Positions 9,104 to 16,611 of a stretch of 64,000 nucleotides of DNA are shown in pieces. Position 1 is the stretch's first letter; every line of letters starts with the position of its first letter. A model generated the notes under the pieces. It did no database searches. It was not told the DNA's origin and saw nothing but the letters and a program-made list of their open reading frames with translations. A program made the position numbers and the translations under genes. This stretch comes from Rhodococcus opacus B4 (lineage in GTDB: Bacteria; Actinomycetota; Actinomycetes; Mycobacteriales; Mycobacteriaceae): NCBI RefSeq assembly GCF_000010805.1, contig NC_012522.1:2356001-2420000 (forward strand), written 5' to 3'.

Positions 9104-9358
9104 CTAGTCCAGGCGGCCGGGAGTCGGGTAGCTGCGCAGGGACAGCCCCACCCGCCCGTCCTCCACCGCATCGTCGATCGATCCGCGCAGCGCGCCGCAG
9201 GTGGGAACGAACATCGAGTGCTCCCCCGCCTCGGCGCGCGACGCGAACTCCGGGCACGTCCGCTCGGCGTCGTCCAGCCACTGCACGCTGGTGTGCGCCT
9301 CGCTGTATTTCTCCACCAGCACCGCGTTGCCGCAGCGCCGACATTCGACGGGGAGCAC
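9104..9358 (-). CDS. Small Cys4 protein coupled to the KstD-like gene
   Basis: 84 residues, GTG start directly abutting the TGA stop of the upstream KstD-like gene. Cysteines at positions 6, 9, 35 and 54 (C-R-R-C-G near the start, later T-C-P and T-C-G) look like a metal-binding ribbon or a partial iron-sulfur site. The C-terminal part ALRGSIDDAVEDGRVGLSLR is not cysteine-rich. No function was recognised. Tight coupling suggests a partner or electron-transfer accessory of the flavoprotein, which is inference only. Confidence 0.65.
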   Translation of the reverse strand: MLPVECRRCGNAVLVEKYSEAHTSVQWLDDAERTCPEFASRAEAGEHSMFVPTCGALRGSIDDAVEDGRVGLSLRSYPTPGRLD

Positions 9359-11026
9359 TCAGCTCACCGCCCCGGCTGCATGGCGCGCACCGACCCAGCC
9401 GAACACCATCGCGGGGCCGATCGTCGCGCCGGCGCCGGCATAGTCGTTGCCCATCACGGACGCCGACGTGTTGCCTGTGGCGTAGAGCCCGGGGATCGGT
9501 TCGCCGGTGCCGCTGAGCACCTGGCTGTGCTCGTTGCACACGAGACCGCCCTTGGTGCCGAGGTCGCCGGCCTCCATCCGCACCGCGTAGTACGGGGCCT
9601 TGTCCACCTCGTCCAGGGTCGGGTTGGGCAGCCGCGGGTCGCCGTAGTAGCGGTCGTACGCGCTGTCGCCGCGACCGAAGTCGGCGTCGACCCCCGCGCG
9701 GGCGAACCCATTGAACCGGGCGACCTCCGCGGACAGCGCCTCGGCCGGAACGCTCATCTTCTGCGCAAGTTCGCCGAGCGTCGCGGCGCGGAGCATCAGC
9801 CCCGTCTCGAACCATTCCGCCGGGAACTTCTGTCCGGGCATCACACCGCCGAACTGGTAGCGGCTCTTGGCCTTCGAGTCGAACACGAACCACACCGGGT
9901 CGTGTCCGCCGGCGATCTGGTCGTGCACGAACGACACGTACGGGGACGCCTCGTTGGTGAACCGCTTGCCGTTCTGGTCGACGATCAGCGACGGCGGGAT
10001 CGACCGCTCCGACACGAGGACGTGCATGATGCCGTCCGGACGCCGGAACGACGGCATCCACCAGGCGTCGTCCATCAGGTCGACGGCGGCGCCGACCTGC
10101 TCGCCGGCCACAATGCCGTCACCGGTGTTGTCGGGTGACCCGGCGCTGTAGTTGTCCTTGCCGCCCTCCCGGAGGTACCGCTTGCGCATCTCCTCGCTCT
10201 GCTCGAATCCGCCGGTGGCCACCATGACGCCGTCACGGGCGCGGATCCGCAGTTCGCGCGTCCCGGATCCGACGACCGCGCCCGTGACGGCCCCGGAATC
10301 GTCCGTGATCAGGCTCTTCAGCGGGGAGTTCAGCCACAGTGGGACGCCCGCCTCCTGGAGACTGAGCCGGAGCCGGCCGACGAGAGCCTGCCCCAGGGTT
10401 TCCATCCGCCTGCGCCGCACCATCGCCACCACCGAACGCCAGCCGACGCCCAGCGCGGTTCGCCGACCGGCCCAGGTACGGAAGAACATGTTGAGGTGCC
10501 GGAACTCGGTGGAGGTCATGTAGAGCCCGCCCGGCATCGCCAGGGAGTTCGGGCGCTGCAGTTCGCGGTCGGCGCCGAGCCGGTTCATGTCGAACGGCAG
10601 CGGTTCGACCGTCCGCCCCTTCGGCCGTCCGCCCACGTTCTCGGGGTGGTAGTCGGAATAGTCCTCGCACCAGGAGAACCGGAGGTGCGGGCAGTGCTGT
10701 TCGAAGAACTGCATCATCGCCGGCCCCTGCTCGATGTACGCGTCGAGGCGTTCGGCGGGCACGCTGTCGCCGACAATCGACTCCAGGTACTTCCGGACGT
10801 CGCCGGGGTCGTCGGCGCGGCCTTCACGGACGAGGATCGGCGAGTTGGGAATCCACAGGGCGCCACCCGACAACGCCGTCGAACCGCCGTACACGCCGGA
10901 CTTTTCGACGACGAGGGTGTCGAGTCCCCGCTCGGCCCCGGCGAGGCCGGCGGTCATGCCACCCGCACCGCTGCCGATCACCAGGAGATCGACCTCCCGG
11001 TCCCAGTTCTGCTCGTCTACGCTCAT
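9359..11026 (-). CDS. kstD: 3-oxosteroid delta-1-dehydrogenase-like FAD flavoprotein
   Basis: 555-residue flavoprotein of the fumarate reductase / KstD family. The N-terminal dinucleotide motif is VIGSGAGGMTAGL, followed by EKSGVYGGSTALSGG. The C-terminal catalytic segment PYYAVRMEAGDLGTKGGL and NDYAGAGATIGPAMVFGW match KstD, which introduces the C1-C2 double bond in 3-ketosteroid ring A. The start at 11026 has AAGG 8 nt upstream; a GTG nine bases earlier is possible. It sits between a flavin reductase and two mycofactocin-type SDRs. A related 3-keto-ring substrate cannot be excluded, so the steroid role is probable rather than proven. Confidence 0.82.
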   Translation of the reverse strand: MSVDEQNWDREVDLLVIGSGAGGMTAGLAGAERGLDTLVVEKSGVYGGSTALSGGALWIPNSPILVREGRADDPGDVRKYLESIVGDSVPAERLDAYIEQGPAMMQFFEQHCPHLRFSWCEDYSDYHPENVGGRPKGRTVEPLPFDMNRLGADRELQRPNSLAMPGGLYMTSTEFRHLNMFFRTWAGRRTALGVGWRSVVAMVRRRRMETLGQALVGRLRLSLQEAGVPLWLNSPLKSLITDDSGAVTGAVVGSGTRELRIRARDGVMVATGGFEQSEEMRKRYLREGGKDNYSAGSPDNTGDGIVAGEQVGAAVDLMDDAWWMPSFRRPDGIMHVLVSERSIPPSLIVDQNGKRFTNEASPYVSFVHDQIAGGHDPVWFVFDSKAKSRYQFGGVMPGQKFPAEWFETGLMLRAATLGELAQKMSVPAEALSAEVARFNGFARAGVDADFGRGDSAYDRYYGDPRLPNPTLDEVDKAPYYAVRMEAGDLGTKGGLVCNEHSQVLSGTGEPIPGLYATGNTSASVMGNDYAGAGATIGPAMVFGWVGARHAAGAVS

Positions 11027-11086
11027 CGTGCACACCTTCCGAAGTGGTCTCGATCACACCTTGCCGGTGTCAATTGCTCTTTCCCA

Positions 11087-11139
11087 CAGCACCTCCCGCG
11101 GAGCGGGAGACAACAGCACCTCCGCGGAGCGGGAGACGA
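11087..11139. repeat. Tandem 26-27 bp repeat with hairpins inside an operon
   Basis: Two adjacent copies, each beginning CAGCACCTCC and ending GGAGCGGGAGAC, differ by one inserted C. The first copy contains a perfect stem, CTCCCGC-GGA-GCGGGAG (11093-11109). The second contains CTCCGCGGAG. They lie in the 118-bp gap between the flavin reductase and the KstD-like gene, and may form a partial terminator or an RNA-processing site that tunes downstream expression. Confidence 0.6.
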
Positions 11140-11144
11140 CGCGA

Positions 11145-11663
11145 TTACGTCGCCGCGGTGAAGATGCCGAGCCCGCCGCGGTACACCAGGAGCGGGGGCA
11201 CGTCCCGCAGCACGTCCAGTCCGGTCACGCGCGCGACGACGATGGTGTGGTCGCCGGCGTCGTGCTCGAACTCGACGGTCGCCTCCACCTGGGCGAGCAC
11301 GCCGTCCAGCGCCGGGGCGCCGTTGCCGGCGTGCGACCACCCCACGCCGGCGAACTTGTCGGCGCCGCTCGTCGCGAAGGTCCCGCACACGTCCCGCTGG
11401 TCGTGCGCGAGCACGTTGACGCAGACGTGTTCGCTCGCCCGCAGCCGGGGCCAGCTGGTCGACGTGCGTGCGGGGCTGAACGACACGTACGGCGGGTCCA
11501 GCGACAGCGACACGAACGACTGGCACGTGAAGCCGTGCGGACTCTTGCCGTCGTGCGCGGTGATCACCGTGACGCCGGTGCAGAAGTGCCCGAGCACCGA
11601 CTTGAGGTCGGCGGGGGCGAAGCGGCGCACCACCGGCGACGCGGGTTCTTCGGTACGGGTCAT
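11145..11663 (-). CDS. Flavin reductase component (HsaB/HpaC type)
   Basis: 172 residues of the FMN-binding flavin-reductase family. Motifs LGHFCTGVTVITAHDG, HGFTCQSFVSLSLDPPYVSF and ANVLAHDQ-like NVLAHDQRDV match the reductases that supply reduced flavin to HsaA-type monooxygenases. The start at 11663 has GGAG 5 nt upstream; the longer frame is not needed. It is the first gene of the minus-strand operon and diverges from the PadR regulator. It may serve the HsaA-like oxygenase at 15402-16583, because no reductase lies beside that gene. Confidence 0.83.
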   Translation of the reverse strand: MTRTEEPASPVVRRFAPADLKSVLGHFCTGVTVITAHDGKSPHGFTCQSFVSLSLDPPYVSFSPARTSTSWPRLRASEHVCVNVLAHDQRDVCGTFATSGADKFAGVGWSHAGNGAPALDGVLAQVEATVEFEHDAGDHTIVVARVTGLDVLRDVPPLLVYRGGLGIFTAAT

Positions 11664-11791
11664 CGTGTCTCCTCGGATCGACGGGTTGCGATCAGCCTCG
11701 CCGCGGCGGCAGCCCCGCGGAACGCCCCGTCCCACCCAGCGGCAGCCTTTCGCGTGCCTACGCCCGAACATCCGGTTGATAGGCTCGGGAA

Positions 11792-12529
11792 ATGCCTTCG
11801 TCCGATCCCACACAGAGTTCCGGGTTCGCCGGCCTCCGCTCCACGAGCTGGCCGGTGCTCGGCATCCTGTCGTTCGGCGAGGAGATGTCGGGTTACGACC
11901 TGAAGAAGTGGGCCTCGTACAGTGTGCGGTTCTTCTACTGGAGCCCGTCGTTCAGCCAGGTGTACTCGGAGCTGAAGAAGCTCGAGGACGCGGGGTACGT
12001 GACGTCGAGGACGGTCGTCGACGATGCGGCGCGGGTGAAACCCAAGCGCCTGTACAAGATCACGGACTCCGGGATGGCCGTCATCCGCAGTTGGGCACGG
12101 GAGGCGCCGATCGATCCCCCGGTCCTCAAGCACGGGGTGATGCTGCGAATGTGGCTCGGCCACCTCACGGAGCCCGAACAGCTCAAAGAAGCTCTCGAGG
12201 AGCACATCTCGTATGCGGAAGGGATGAGCAGGCAGGCCGCGCTCGACGCCCGCGATTCCGACGTCGAACCCACGTGGGCATTCGCGCACATGGTCAACAA
12301 GTGGTCCGAGCGCTATTACGCCGCAGAGAGCGAACTCGCGAAGCAGATGCTCGCCGACATCGACGAGGCCGCCCTGCGGATGCGCGGCGAGGGCACACCG
12401 GAGCATCCCGGTGTGCCGAAACCGACCGAATCGCATTCGATCCGGCGCTCCCGTGAGGCACAGCAGGAGTACCAGGCCGCGATGAAGGCGGCGCGGGACG
12501 TGGACTACGAGGCCGAGAGCGAGGACTAG
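11792..12529 (+). CDS. PadR family transcriptional regulator
   Basis: 245 residues. The N-terminal winged helix reads PVLGILSFGEEMSGYDLKKW, then SFSQVYSELKKLEDAGYV, the standard PadR recognition and wing region. The C-terminal half is the helical Vir_act_alpha_C dimerisation and ligand domain. Divergent placement 128 bp from the flavin reductase-KstD operon suggests it represses that operon until an aromatic or steroid-like ligand appears. Its last bases overlap the convergent esterase gene by 4 bp. Confidence 0.88.
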   Translation: MPSSDPTQSSGFAGLRSTSWPVLGILSFGEEMSGYDLKKWASYSVRFFYWSPSFSQVYSELKKLEDAGYVTSRTVVDDAARVKPKRLYKITDSGMAVIRSWAREAPIDPPVLKHGVMLRMWLGHLTEPEQLKEALEEHISYAEGMSRQAALDARDSDVEPTWAFAHMVNKWSERYYAAESELAKQMLADIDEAALRMRGEGTPEHPGVPKPTESHSIRRSREAQQEYQAAMKAARDVDYEAESED

Positions 12530-13479
12530 CCGGACGGGGTGCGGACCGGTTCGGCGACCAGGTCCCGGAGCCGAGGCCACAGTTCCCGCCGCTCGCTCTG
12601 CGCCGCGGTCATCGCGTCGATCGTCAAGAATCCGTGGAACATTCCCGCGGCCCGCCTGCACTGCACGGGCACACCGGCGTCGGCCAGCGCCGCGGCGTAC
12701 TTCTCCCCCTCGGACCGGAGTGGATCGCGTTCGGCGGTGATCACGATCGCGGGCGGGAGTCCGCCGAGATCCTCGGCGCGCACCGGGGCCGCGTAGGCGG
12801 GTGCGCCGTCGCGGTGGGTGGGCAGGTACTGATCCCAATACCATTGCATCGCAGAGCGGGTGAGGAAGTGGCCCTCCGCGAACTCCTCGTACGTTTCGGT
12901 GTCGAAGACCGGTTCGATGACGGGGTACATCAGCAACTGCCCGAGGACGGACGGCGCTGCCCGGTCGCGGGCCATCAGCGCGGCGACGGCCGCGAGGTTG
13001 CCGCCGCTGCTGTCGCCGGCGACGAGGAGCCTGGCCGGGTCGGCGCCGAGTTCGCGGGCGTGCTGGGCGACCCAGCACGTCGCGGCGTAGGCGTCGTCCG
13101 CCGCGGCCGGCCACTGCGATTCCGGGGCCAGACGGTAGTCGACGGAGACGACGACGGCGCCGATCCCGTTGCACATAGCGCGGCAGAACCCGTCGTGGCT
13201 GTCGAGGTCGCAGATCACGAACCCGCCGCCATGGAAGAAGACGACGACGGGCAGCAGCTCCGCAGAATGCGTCGTCGGTGTGTAGATCCGCACCGCGATC
13301 GGCCCGGCCCCGCCGGGAATGTCGCGGTCCAGCACGCTGCCGACCGGTTCGGGGTCCGCGGCGGCCTTGCGTCCCGCCTTCGTCGCCGCGCGGGCCTCGG
13401 CGCCCGTCATCGTCTCGACCCGGGGAAAGTTCTCGTTCAGGCCCCGGAGAATGGTCGCGGCCTGCTCGTCGAGCGGCAT
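12526..13479 (-). CDS. Alpha/beta hydrolase, hormone-sensitive lipase (HSL/type IV esterase) family
   Basis: 317-residue cytoplasmic esterase. HGGGF at 83-87 is the oxyanion-hole motif of the HSL family. The nucleophile elbow GDSSGG places Ser157, with acid and base in ITAERDPLRSEG and GMFHGF. The start at 13479 follows AGGAG. It lies 17 bp downstream of the iclR stop on the same strand, so iclR and this gene probably form one transcript. It may open a lactone or ester produced by the local ring-degrading or Baeyer-Villiger enzymes. Confidence 0.87.
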   Translation of the reverse strand: MPLDEQAATILRGLNENFPRVETMTGAEARAATKAGRKAAADPEPVGSVLDRDIPGGAGPIAVRIYTPTTHSAELLPVVVFFHGGGFVICDLDSHDGFCRAMCNGIGAVVVSVDYRLAPESQWPAAADDAYAATCWVAQHARELGADPARLLVAGDSSGGNLAAVAALMARDRAAPSVLGQLLMYPVIEPVFDTETYEEFAEGHFLTRSAMQWYWDQYLPTHRDGAPAYAAPVRAEDLGGLPPAIVITAERDPLRSEGEKYAAALADAGVPVQCRRAAGMFHGFLTIDAMTAAQSERRELWPRLRDLVAEPVRTPSG

Positions 13480-13496
13480 CTGTGCTCCTCGGTCTC

Positions 13497-14288
13497 TCAG
13501 GCGGAGTATCGGTCGGTGCGGCCGCCGGCCGGTGTCGCGGTCGACATGTAGTTGCGCCAGGTGCCCTTGGCGGACATGCGAATCGGCGCGGTCAGACGGT
13601 GATCGAGCTTGATCTGGCTGCTCGGACCGCACACGGAGATGGCCGCGACGACGTTGTCCTCGGTGCCCACGGGCACGGCGACACAGCTGACGCCGACGAG
13701 ATCCTCCTCGCGGTCGTATGCCGCTCCGCGTTCGCGGGTCTTCTGCAGTTCGGCGCGGAACGCGGTCGGCGAGTCGATGCTGAATCGCGTGCTGCGGGGC
13801 AGGCCGGCCTCGACGACACGGTCGACCACGGATTCGGGCGAGTGGGCCAGCAGCACCTTGCCGACGCTCGTGCAGTGCGCGGGCTGGCGGCCGCCGACGC
13901 GGGACGGCAGCCCGACGCCGAATCGTCCGGCGATCTTCTCCAGGTAGACCACGTCGATTCCCTCCAGCACCGCGAGGTGCACGGCGTGCCCGGTGAGGCG
14001 GTGCAGTTCGTGCAGGAAGGGCAGCGCGGCCCGGTGCAGGCGGTCCTGGTGGACGGCCAGTGACCCGAGTTCGAACAGCCGCATACCGAGTTCGTAGTCC
14101 CTGCCTTCCCGGCGGAGCCACCGCAGCTGGACGAGACGTTCGAGCATCCGGTGCGCGGAGGATCGCGGAAGCCCCGTGCGGCGCACGATCTGCGCGAGCG
14201 TGAGCCTGCCCGGACCGTCGAACGCGTCGAGGAGCAGTGCGGCGCGATCGAGTCCGGCGGTGGGCGTGGGGCTGAGTGACGTAGTCAT
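13497..14288 (-). CDS. IclR family transcriptional regulator
   Basis: 263 residues. An N-terminal winged helix (LDRAALLLDAF through SSAHRMLERL) is followed by the IclR effector domain with GVSCVAVPVGTEDNVVAAISV. The ATG at 14288 has GGAGG 6-7 nt upstream. The alternative GTG at 14345 would sit upstream of the predicted transcription start and is rejected. A strong promoter with an embedded 20-bp palindrome (14348-14376) argues for autoregulation. It follows the kshA-hsaA-hsaC operon, which it probably also controls. Confidence 0.9.
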   Translation of the reverse strand: MTTSLSPTPTAGLDRAALLLDAFDGPGRLTLAQIVRRTGLPRSSAHRMLERLVQLRWLRREGRDYELGMRLFELGSLAVHQDRLHRAALPFLHELHRLTGHAVHLAVLEGIDVVYLEKIAGRFGVGLPSRVGGRQPAHCTSVGKVLLAHSPESVVDRVVEAGLPRSTRFSIDSPTAFRAELQKTRERGAAYDREEDLVGVSCVAVPVGTEDNVVAAISVCGPSSQIKLDHRLTAPIRMSAKGTWRNYMSTATPAGGRTDRYSA

Positions 14289-14347
14289 GGGGACCTCCGT
14301 AGCGGCGCAGCTCGATGCGGCGACGCGGTGTGTGACTGGCGACACTT

Positions 14348-14376
14348 ACTATAAATAGGCATATGCCTATTTGCAA
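14348..14376 (-). promoter_or_regulatory. Predicted sigma70-type promoter of iclR with operator in the spacer
   Basis: On the minus strand, TTGCAA (-35, 14376-14371) and TATAGT (-10, 14353-14348) are separated by exactly 17 bp. A perfect 20-bp palindrome, AAATAGGCATATGCCTATTT (14353-14372), fills the spacer and touches both boxes. A protein bound there would block RNA polymerase. The transcript would start near 14341, giving a leader of about 50 nt before the ATG at 14288. Confidence 0.7.
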
Positions 14377-14405
14377 TAGTGCGTCGCCCACGTCCCCGAA
14401 CAGGC

Positions 14406-14447
14406 AAAAGGCCCGGCGCGCGCATCGGCAGATACGCGCACCGGGCC
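14406..14447 (-). terminator. Intrinsic terminator after the kshA-hsaA-hsaC operon
   Basis: On the minus strand a stem of GGCCCGG-x-GCGC pairing with GCGC-x-CCGGGCC is followed by TTTT (14409-14406). It lies just beyond the hsaC-like stop codon and before the iclR promoter, so it separates the two transcription units. Confidence 0.75.
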
Positions 14448-14458
14448 CCGGCGTCGCT

Positions 14459-15364
14459 TTACATCGCCGCCAGCGGCTCACTCCCCGACCAGTCGTGACC
14501 CCAGTAGCTGTCGGCGGTGATCTCCTCCGCGGAGTAGTACTTCTCGTCCACCTTCATGCCGTCGGTGCCGAACTCGATGTCCCAGCCGCCCGGCGCCCGG
14601 ACGTAGAACGACACCATCTTGTCGTTGGTGTGGCGACCGAGCGTCGAGGAGACGGAGAACCCGTCCTTCACGACGCGGTCGAGCGCCTGGCCGACGGCGT
14701 CGAGCGTGTCGACCTCCACCATGATGTGCACCAGCCCGGGCGCACCCCCGTGCGGCGCGGGGCACAGCGCCAGGCTGTGGTGACGTTCGTTGACACCCAT
14801 GAAGCGCACCCGCATCGGACCGAACTCCGGCGGCGCCGGGATGCGGAAGGCGCCGCGGGGCAGGAAGCCCAGCACCTCGGTGTAGAAGTCGAAGGCTCCG
14901 CTGAAGTCCATCACCGGCAGCACAACGTGGCCGAGGCCCTGCGCCCCGGTCACGAACTTCGCTCCGAACGGGGTGACCACCGGGCTGTGGTCGAGGACGG
15001 CGCCGTGGAAGATCTCGATCGTCGCGCCGGTCGGGTCCTGGAACGTGATGACCTCCTCGACGCGCCGTGCGTCGGCCTCCTCCACCGACAGCGGCTTGAC
15101 GGCGATACCGGCTCCCTCGACCGCCTCCTGGACACGGACCAGGCCCGCGTGATCGCGGACCTCCCACCCGATGGTGACGACCTCGTCCGTCTCGCCCGGC
15201 ACGATCACGATCCGCGCCGCCCGCTCGTCCATGCGGAGGTAGAGAGCGTTCTCGTCGGGCCCGCTGCCCTCGGCGAATCCGAGGACGTCGAAGGCGAAGG
15301 TGCGCCAGCGCTCGAGGTCGTTGGTCTGGATCTTGACGTAGCCCAGTCCCTTGATGTCTGTCAT
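14459..15364 (-). CDS. hsaC: HsaC-like extradiol catechol dioxygenase
   Basis: 301-residue type I extradiol dioxygenase with two vicinal-oxygen-chelate domains. Predicted Fe(II) ligands are His146 (GLGHVVLP), His213 (LVHIMVEV) and Glu264 (WDIEFGT). The second-shell His196 and His245 and Tyr254 are present. HsaC performs meta-cleavage of the catecholic A ring (3,4-DHSA) in steroid degradation; related 2,3-dihydroxybiphenyl dioxygenases look alike. The start has no close AGGAGG but follows an untranslated gap of 37 bp after hsaA. Grouping with KshA- and HsaA-like genes supports the steroid-type call. Confidence 0.85.
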   Translation of the reverse strand: MTDIKGLGYVKIQTNDLERWRTFAFDVLGFAEGSGPDENALYLRMDERAARIVIVPGETDEVVTIGWEVRDHAGLVRVQEAVEGAGIAVKPLSVEEADARRVEEVITFQDPTGATIEIFHGAVLDHSPVVTPFGAKFVTGAQGLGHVVLPVMDFSGAFDFYTEVLGFLPRGAFRIPAPPEFGPMRVRFMGVNERHHSLALCPAPHGGAPGLVHIMVEVDTLDAVGQALDRVVKDGFSVSSTLGRHTNDKMVSFYVRAPGGWDIEFGTDGMKVDEKYYSAEEITADSYWGHDWSGSEPLAAM

Positions 15365-15401
15365 GTGTTGTCCTTCTACTGTTTTCGAGGTCTGACGCCG
15401 G

Positions 15402-16583
15402 TCAGATCATCGACTTGAGGTTGTCGGCCGGGTCCAGGCCGAGCGAGCTGAGCGCCGAGGCGTGGTACACGGTGCTCGGCACGTGGATCGCGTGCGCCAG
15501 GCCGGCGTGCGCGTCACGCCAGTACCGCTGCAGGGGCTTGTCCATGCGCAGCGCGTTGCCGCCCGACCGTGCGAAGATCTGGTCGACGGCGGTGACCGCA
15601 CGCCACGCGGCCCGCACCTGGGTGCGACGTCCGGCCGCGCGGTCCTCGAACGTGACTTCCTTGCCCGACTCGACGAGATCCCAGATCTTGTCGACGTTGG
15701 CGAGCAGTTCCTGGCGGGCGGCGTTGATGTCGGCCGCGGCCTCGCCCACGGCGAACAGCACGTACGGGTCGTCCTTGATCGCAGTGCCCTGCGCGCCGAC
15801 GCGGTCGCGCTGGTAGTCGAGGTGAGCGGCCAGGGCGCCCTCCGCGATTCCCACGACGGCGGAGGAGATGCCGAGGGGGAACATCGTCGACCACGGCATG
15901 TTGTACAGCGTCTCGGTGCGGCCGAACTTCTGCACCGCGGTGCCGTTCATGACCTCGTCGGCGTCCATCACCCGGTAGTCGGGGACGAAGGCGTTCCGGA
16001 CGATGATGTCCTTGGACCCGGTGCCCTTGAGCCCGACGACGTTCCACGAGTCCTCGACGATCTCGTAGTCGCTGCGCGGCAGGATCATGTGCAGCATCTT
16101 CGGCGGCAGCGCCATGGCGCCGTCCTTGTCGCCGAGCATCGCCCCGAGGAAGATCCAGTCGCAGTGATCGGTACCCGAGGAGAACTGCCAGCGGCCGTTG
16201 AAGAGGTAGCCGCCGTCGACGGGGGTCGCGATCCCGGTGGGTGCGTACGGCGAGGCCATCCAGGTGTCGGTGTCGGACCCCCACACCTCGTCCTGCACCT
16301 TCGGGTCGGCGAACGCCAGCTGCCAGGGATGCACGCCGACGATGCCGCACACCCAACCGGTGGCCGGGTCGAGCGACGCCGCGGCCATCACCGTCTCCGC
16401 GAATTCACGCGGGTGCGCCTCGAAGCCGCCGTACTTTCCGGGCTGCAGCAGCTTGATCGGCCCGGCCTCGCGGAGCTTCTTCGCCGTGTCGTCGGGCAGC
16501 CGGCCGATCCGCTCGGCCTCGGGAGCCTGATCGCGGAGTTGATCCGCGATCGCCATGATGTTGTCGAGAACCTCGTGGGTCAT
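15402..16583 (-). CDS. hsaA: HsaA-like flavin-dependent monooxygenase (acyl-CoA dehydrogenase fold)
   Basis: 393 residues, the length of HsaA (3-HSA hydroxylase oxygenase). Acyl-CoA dehydrogenase fold with LLQPGKYGGFEAHPREF, FNGRWQFSSGTDHCDWIFLGA and the C-terminal RDAHAGLAHAIHVP. It uses reduced flavin supplied by a separate reductase to hydroxylate the phenolic ring opened by KshA and KstD. No reductase gene is adjacent; the one at 11145-11663 is the nearest candidate. The next gene downstream is the hsaC-like ring-cleavage enzyme, matching pathway order. Confidence 0.85.
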   Translation of the reverse strand: MTHEVLDNIMAIADQLRDQAPEAERIGRLPDDTAKKLREAGPIKLLQPGKYGGFEAHPREFAETVMAAASLDPATGWVCGIVGVHPWQLAFADPKVQDEVWGSDTDTWMASPYAPTGIATPVDGGYLFNGRWQFSSGTDHCDWIFLGAMLGDKDGAMALPPKMLHMILPRSDYEIVEDSWNVVGLKGTGSKDIIVRNAFVPDYRVMDADEVMNGTAVQKFGRTETLYNMPWSTMFPLGISSAVVGIAEGALAAHLDYQRDRVGAQGTAIKDDPYVLFAVGEAAADINAARQELLANVDKIWDLVESGKEVTFEDRAAGRRTQVRAAWRAVTAVDQIFARSGGNALRMDKPLQRYWRDAHAGLAHAIHVPSTVYHASALSSLGLDPADNLKSMI

Positions 16584-16611
16584 CTGTGGTGTCCTTCTTC
16601 TGCGAGCGGGC

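Noticed and set aside
14289-14345. Upstream GTG start at 14345 for the iclR gene
   Set aside because: It would lie upstream of the predicted transcription start, while the ATG at 14288 has a strong GGAGG.
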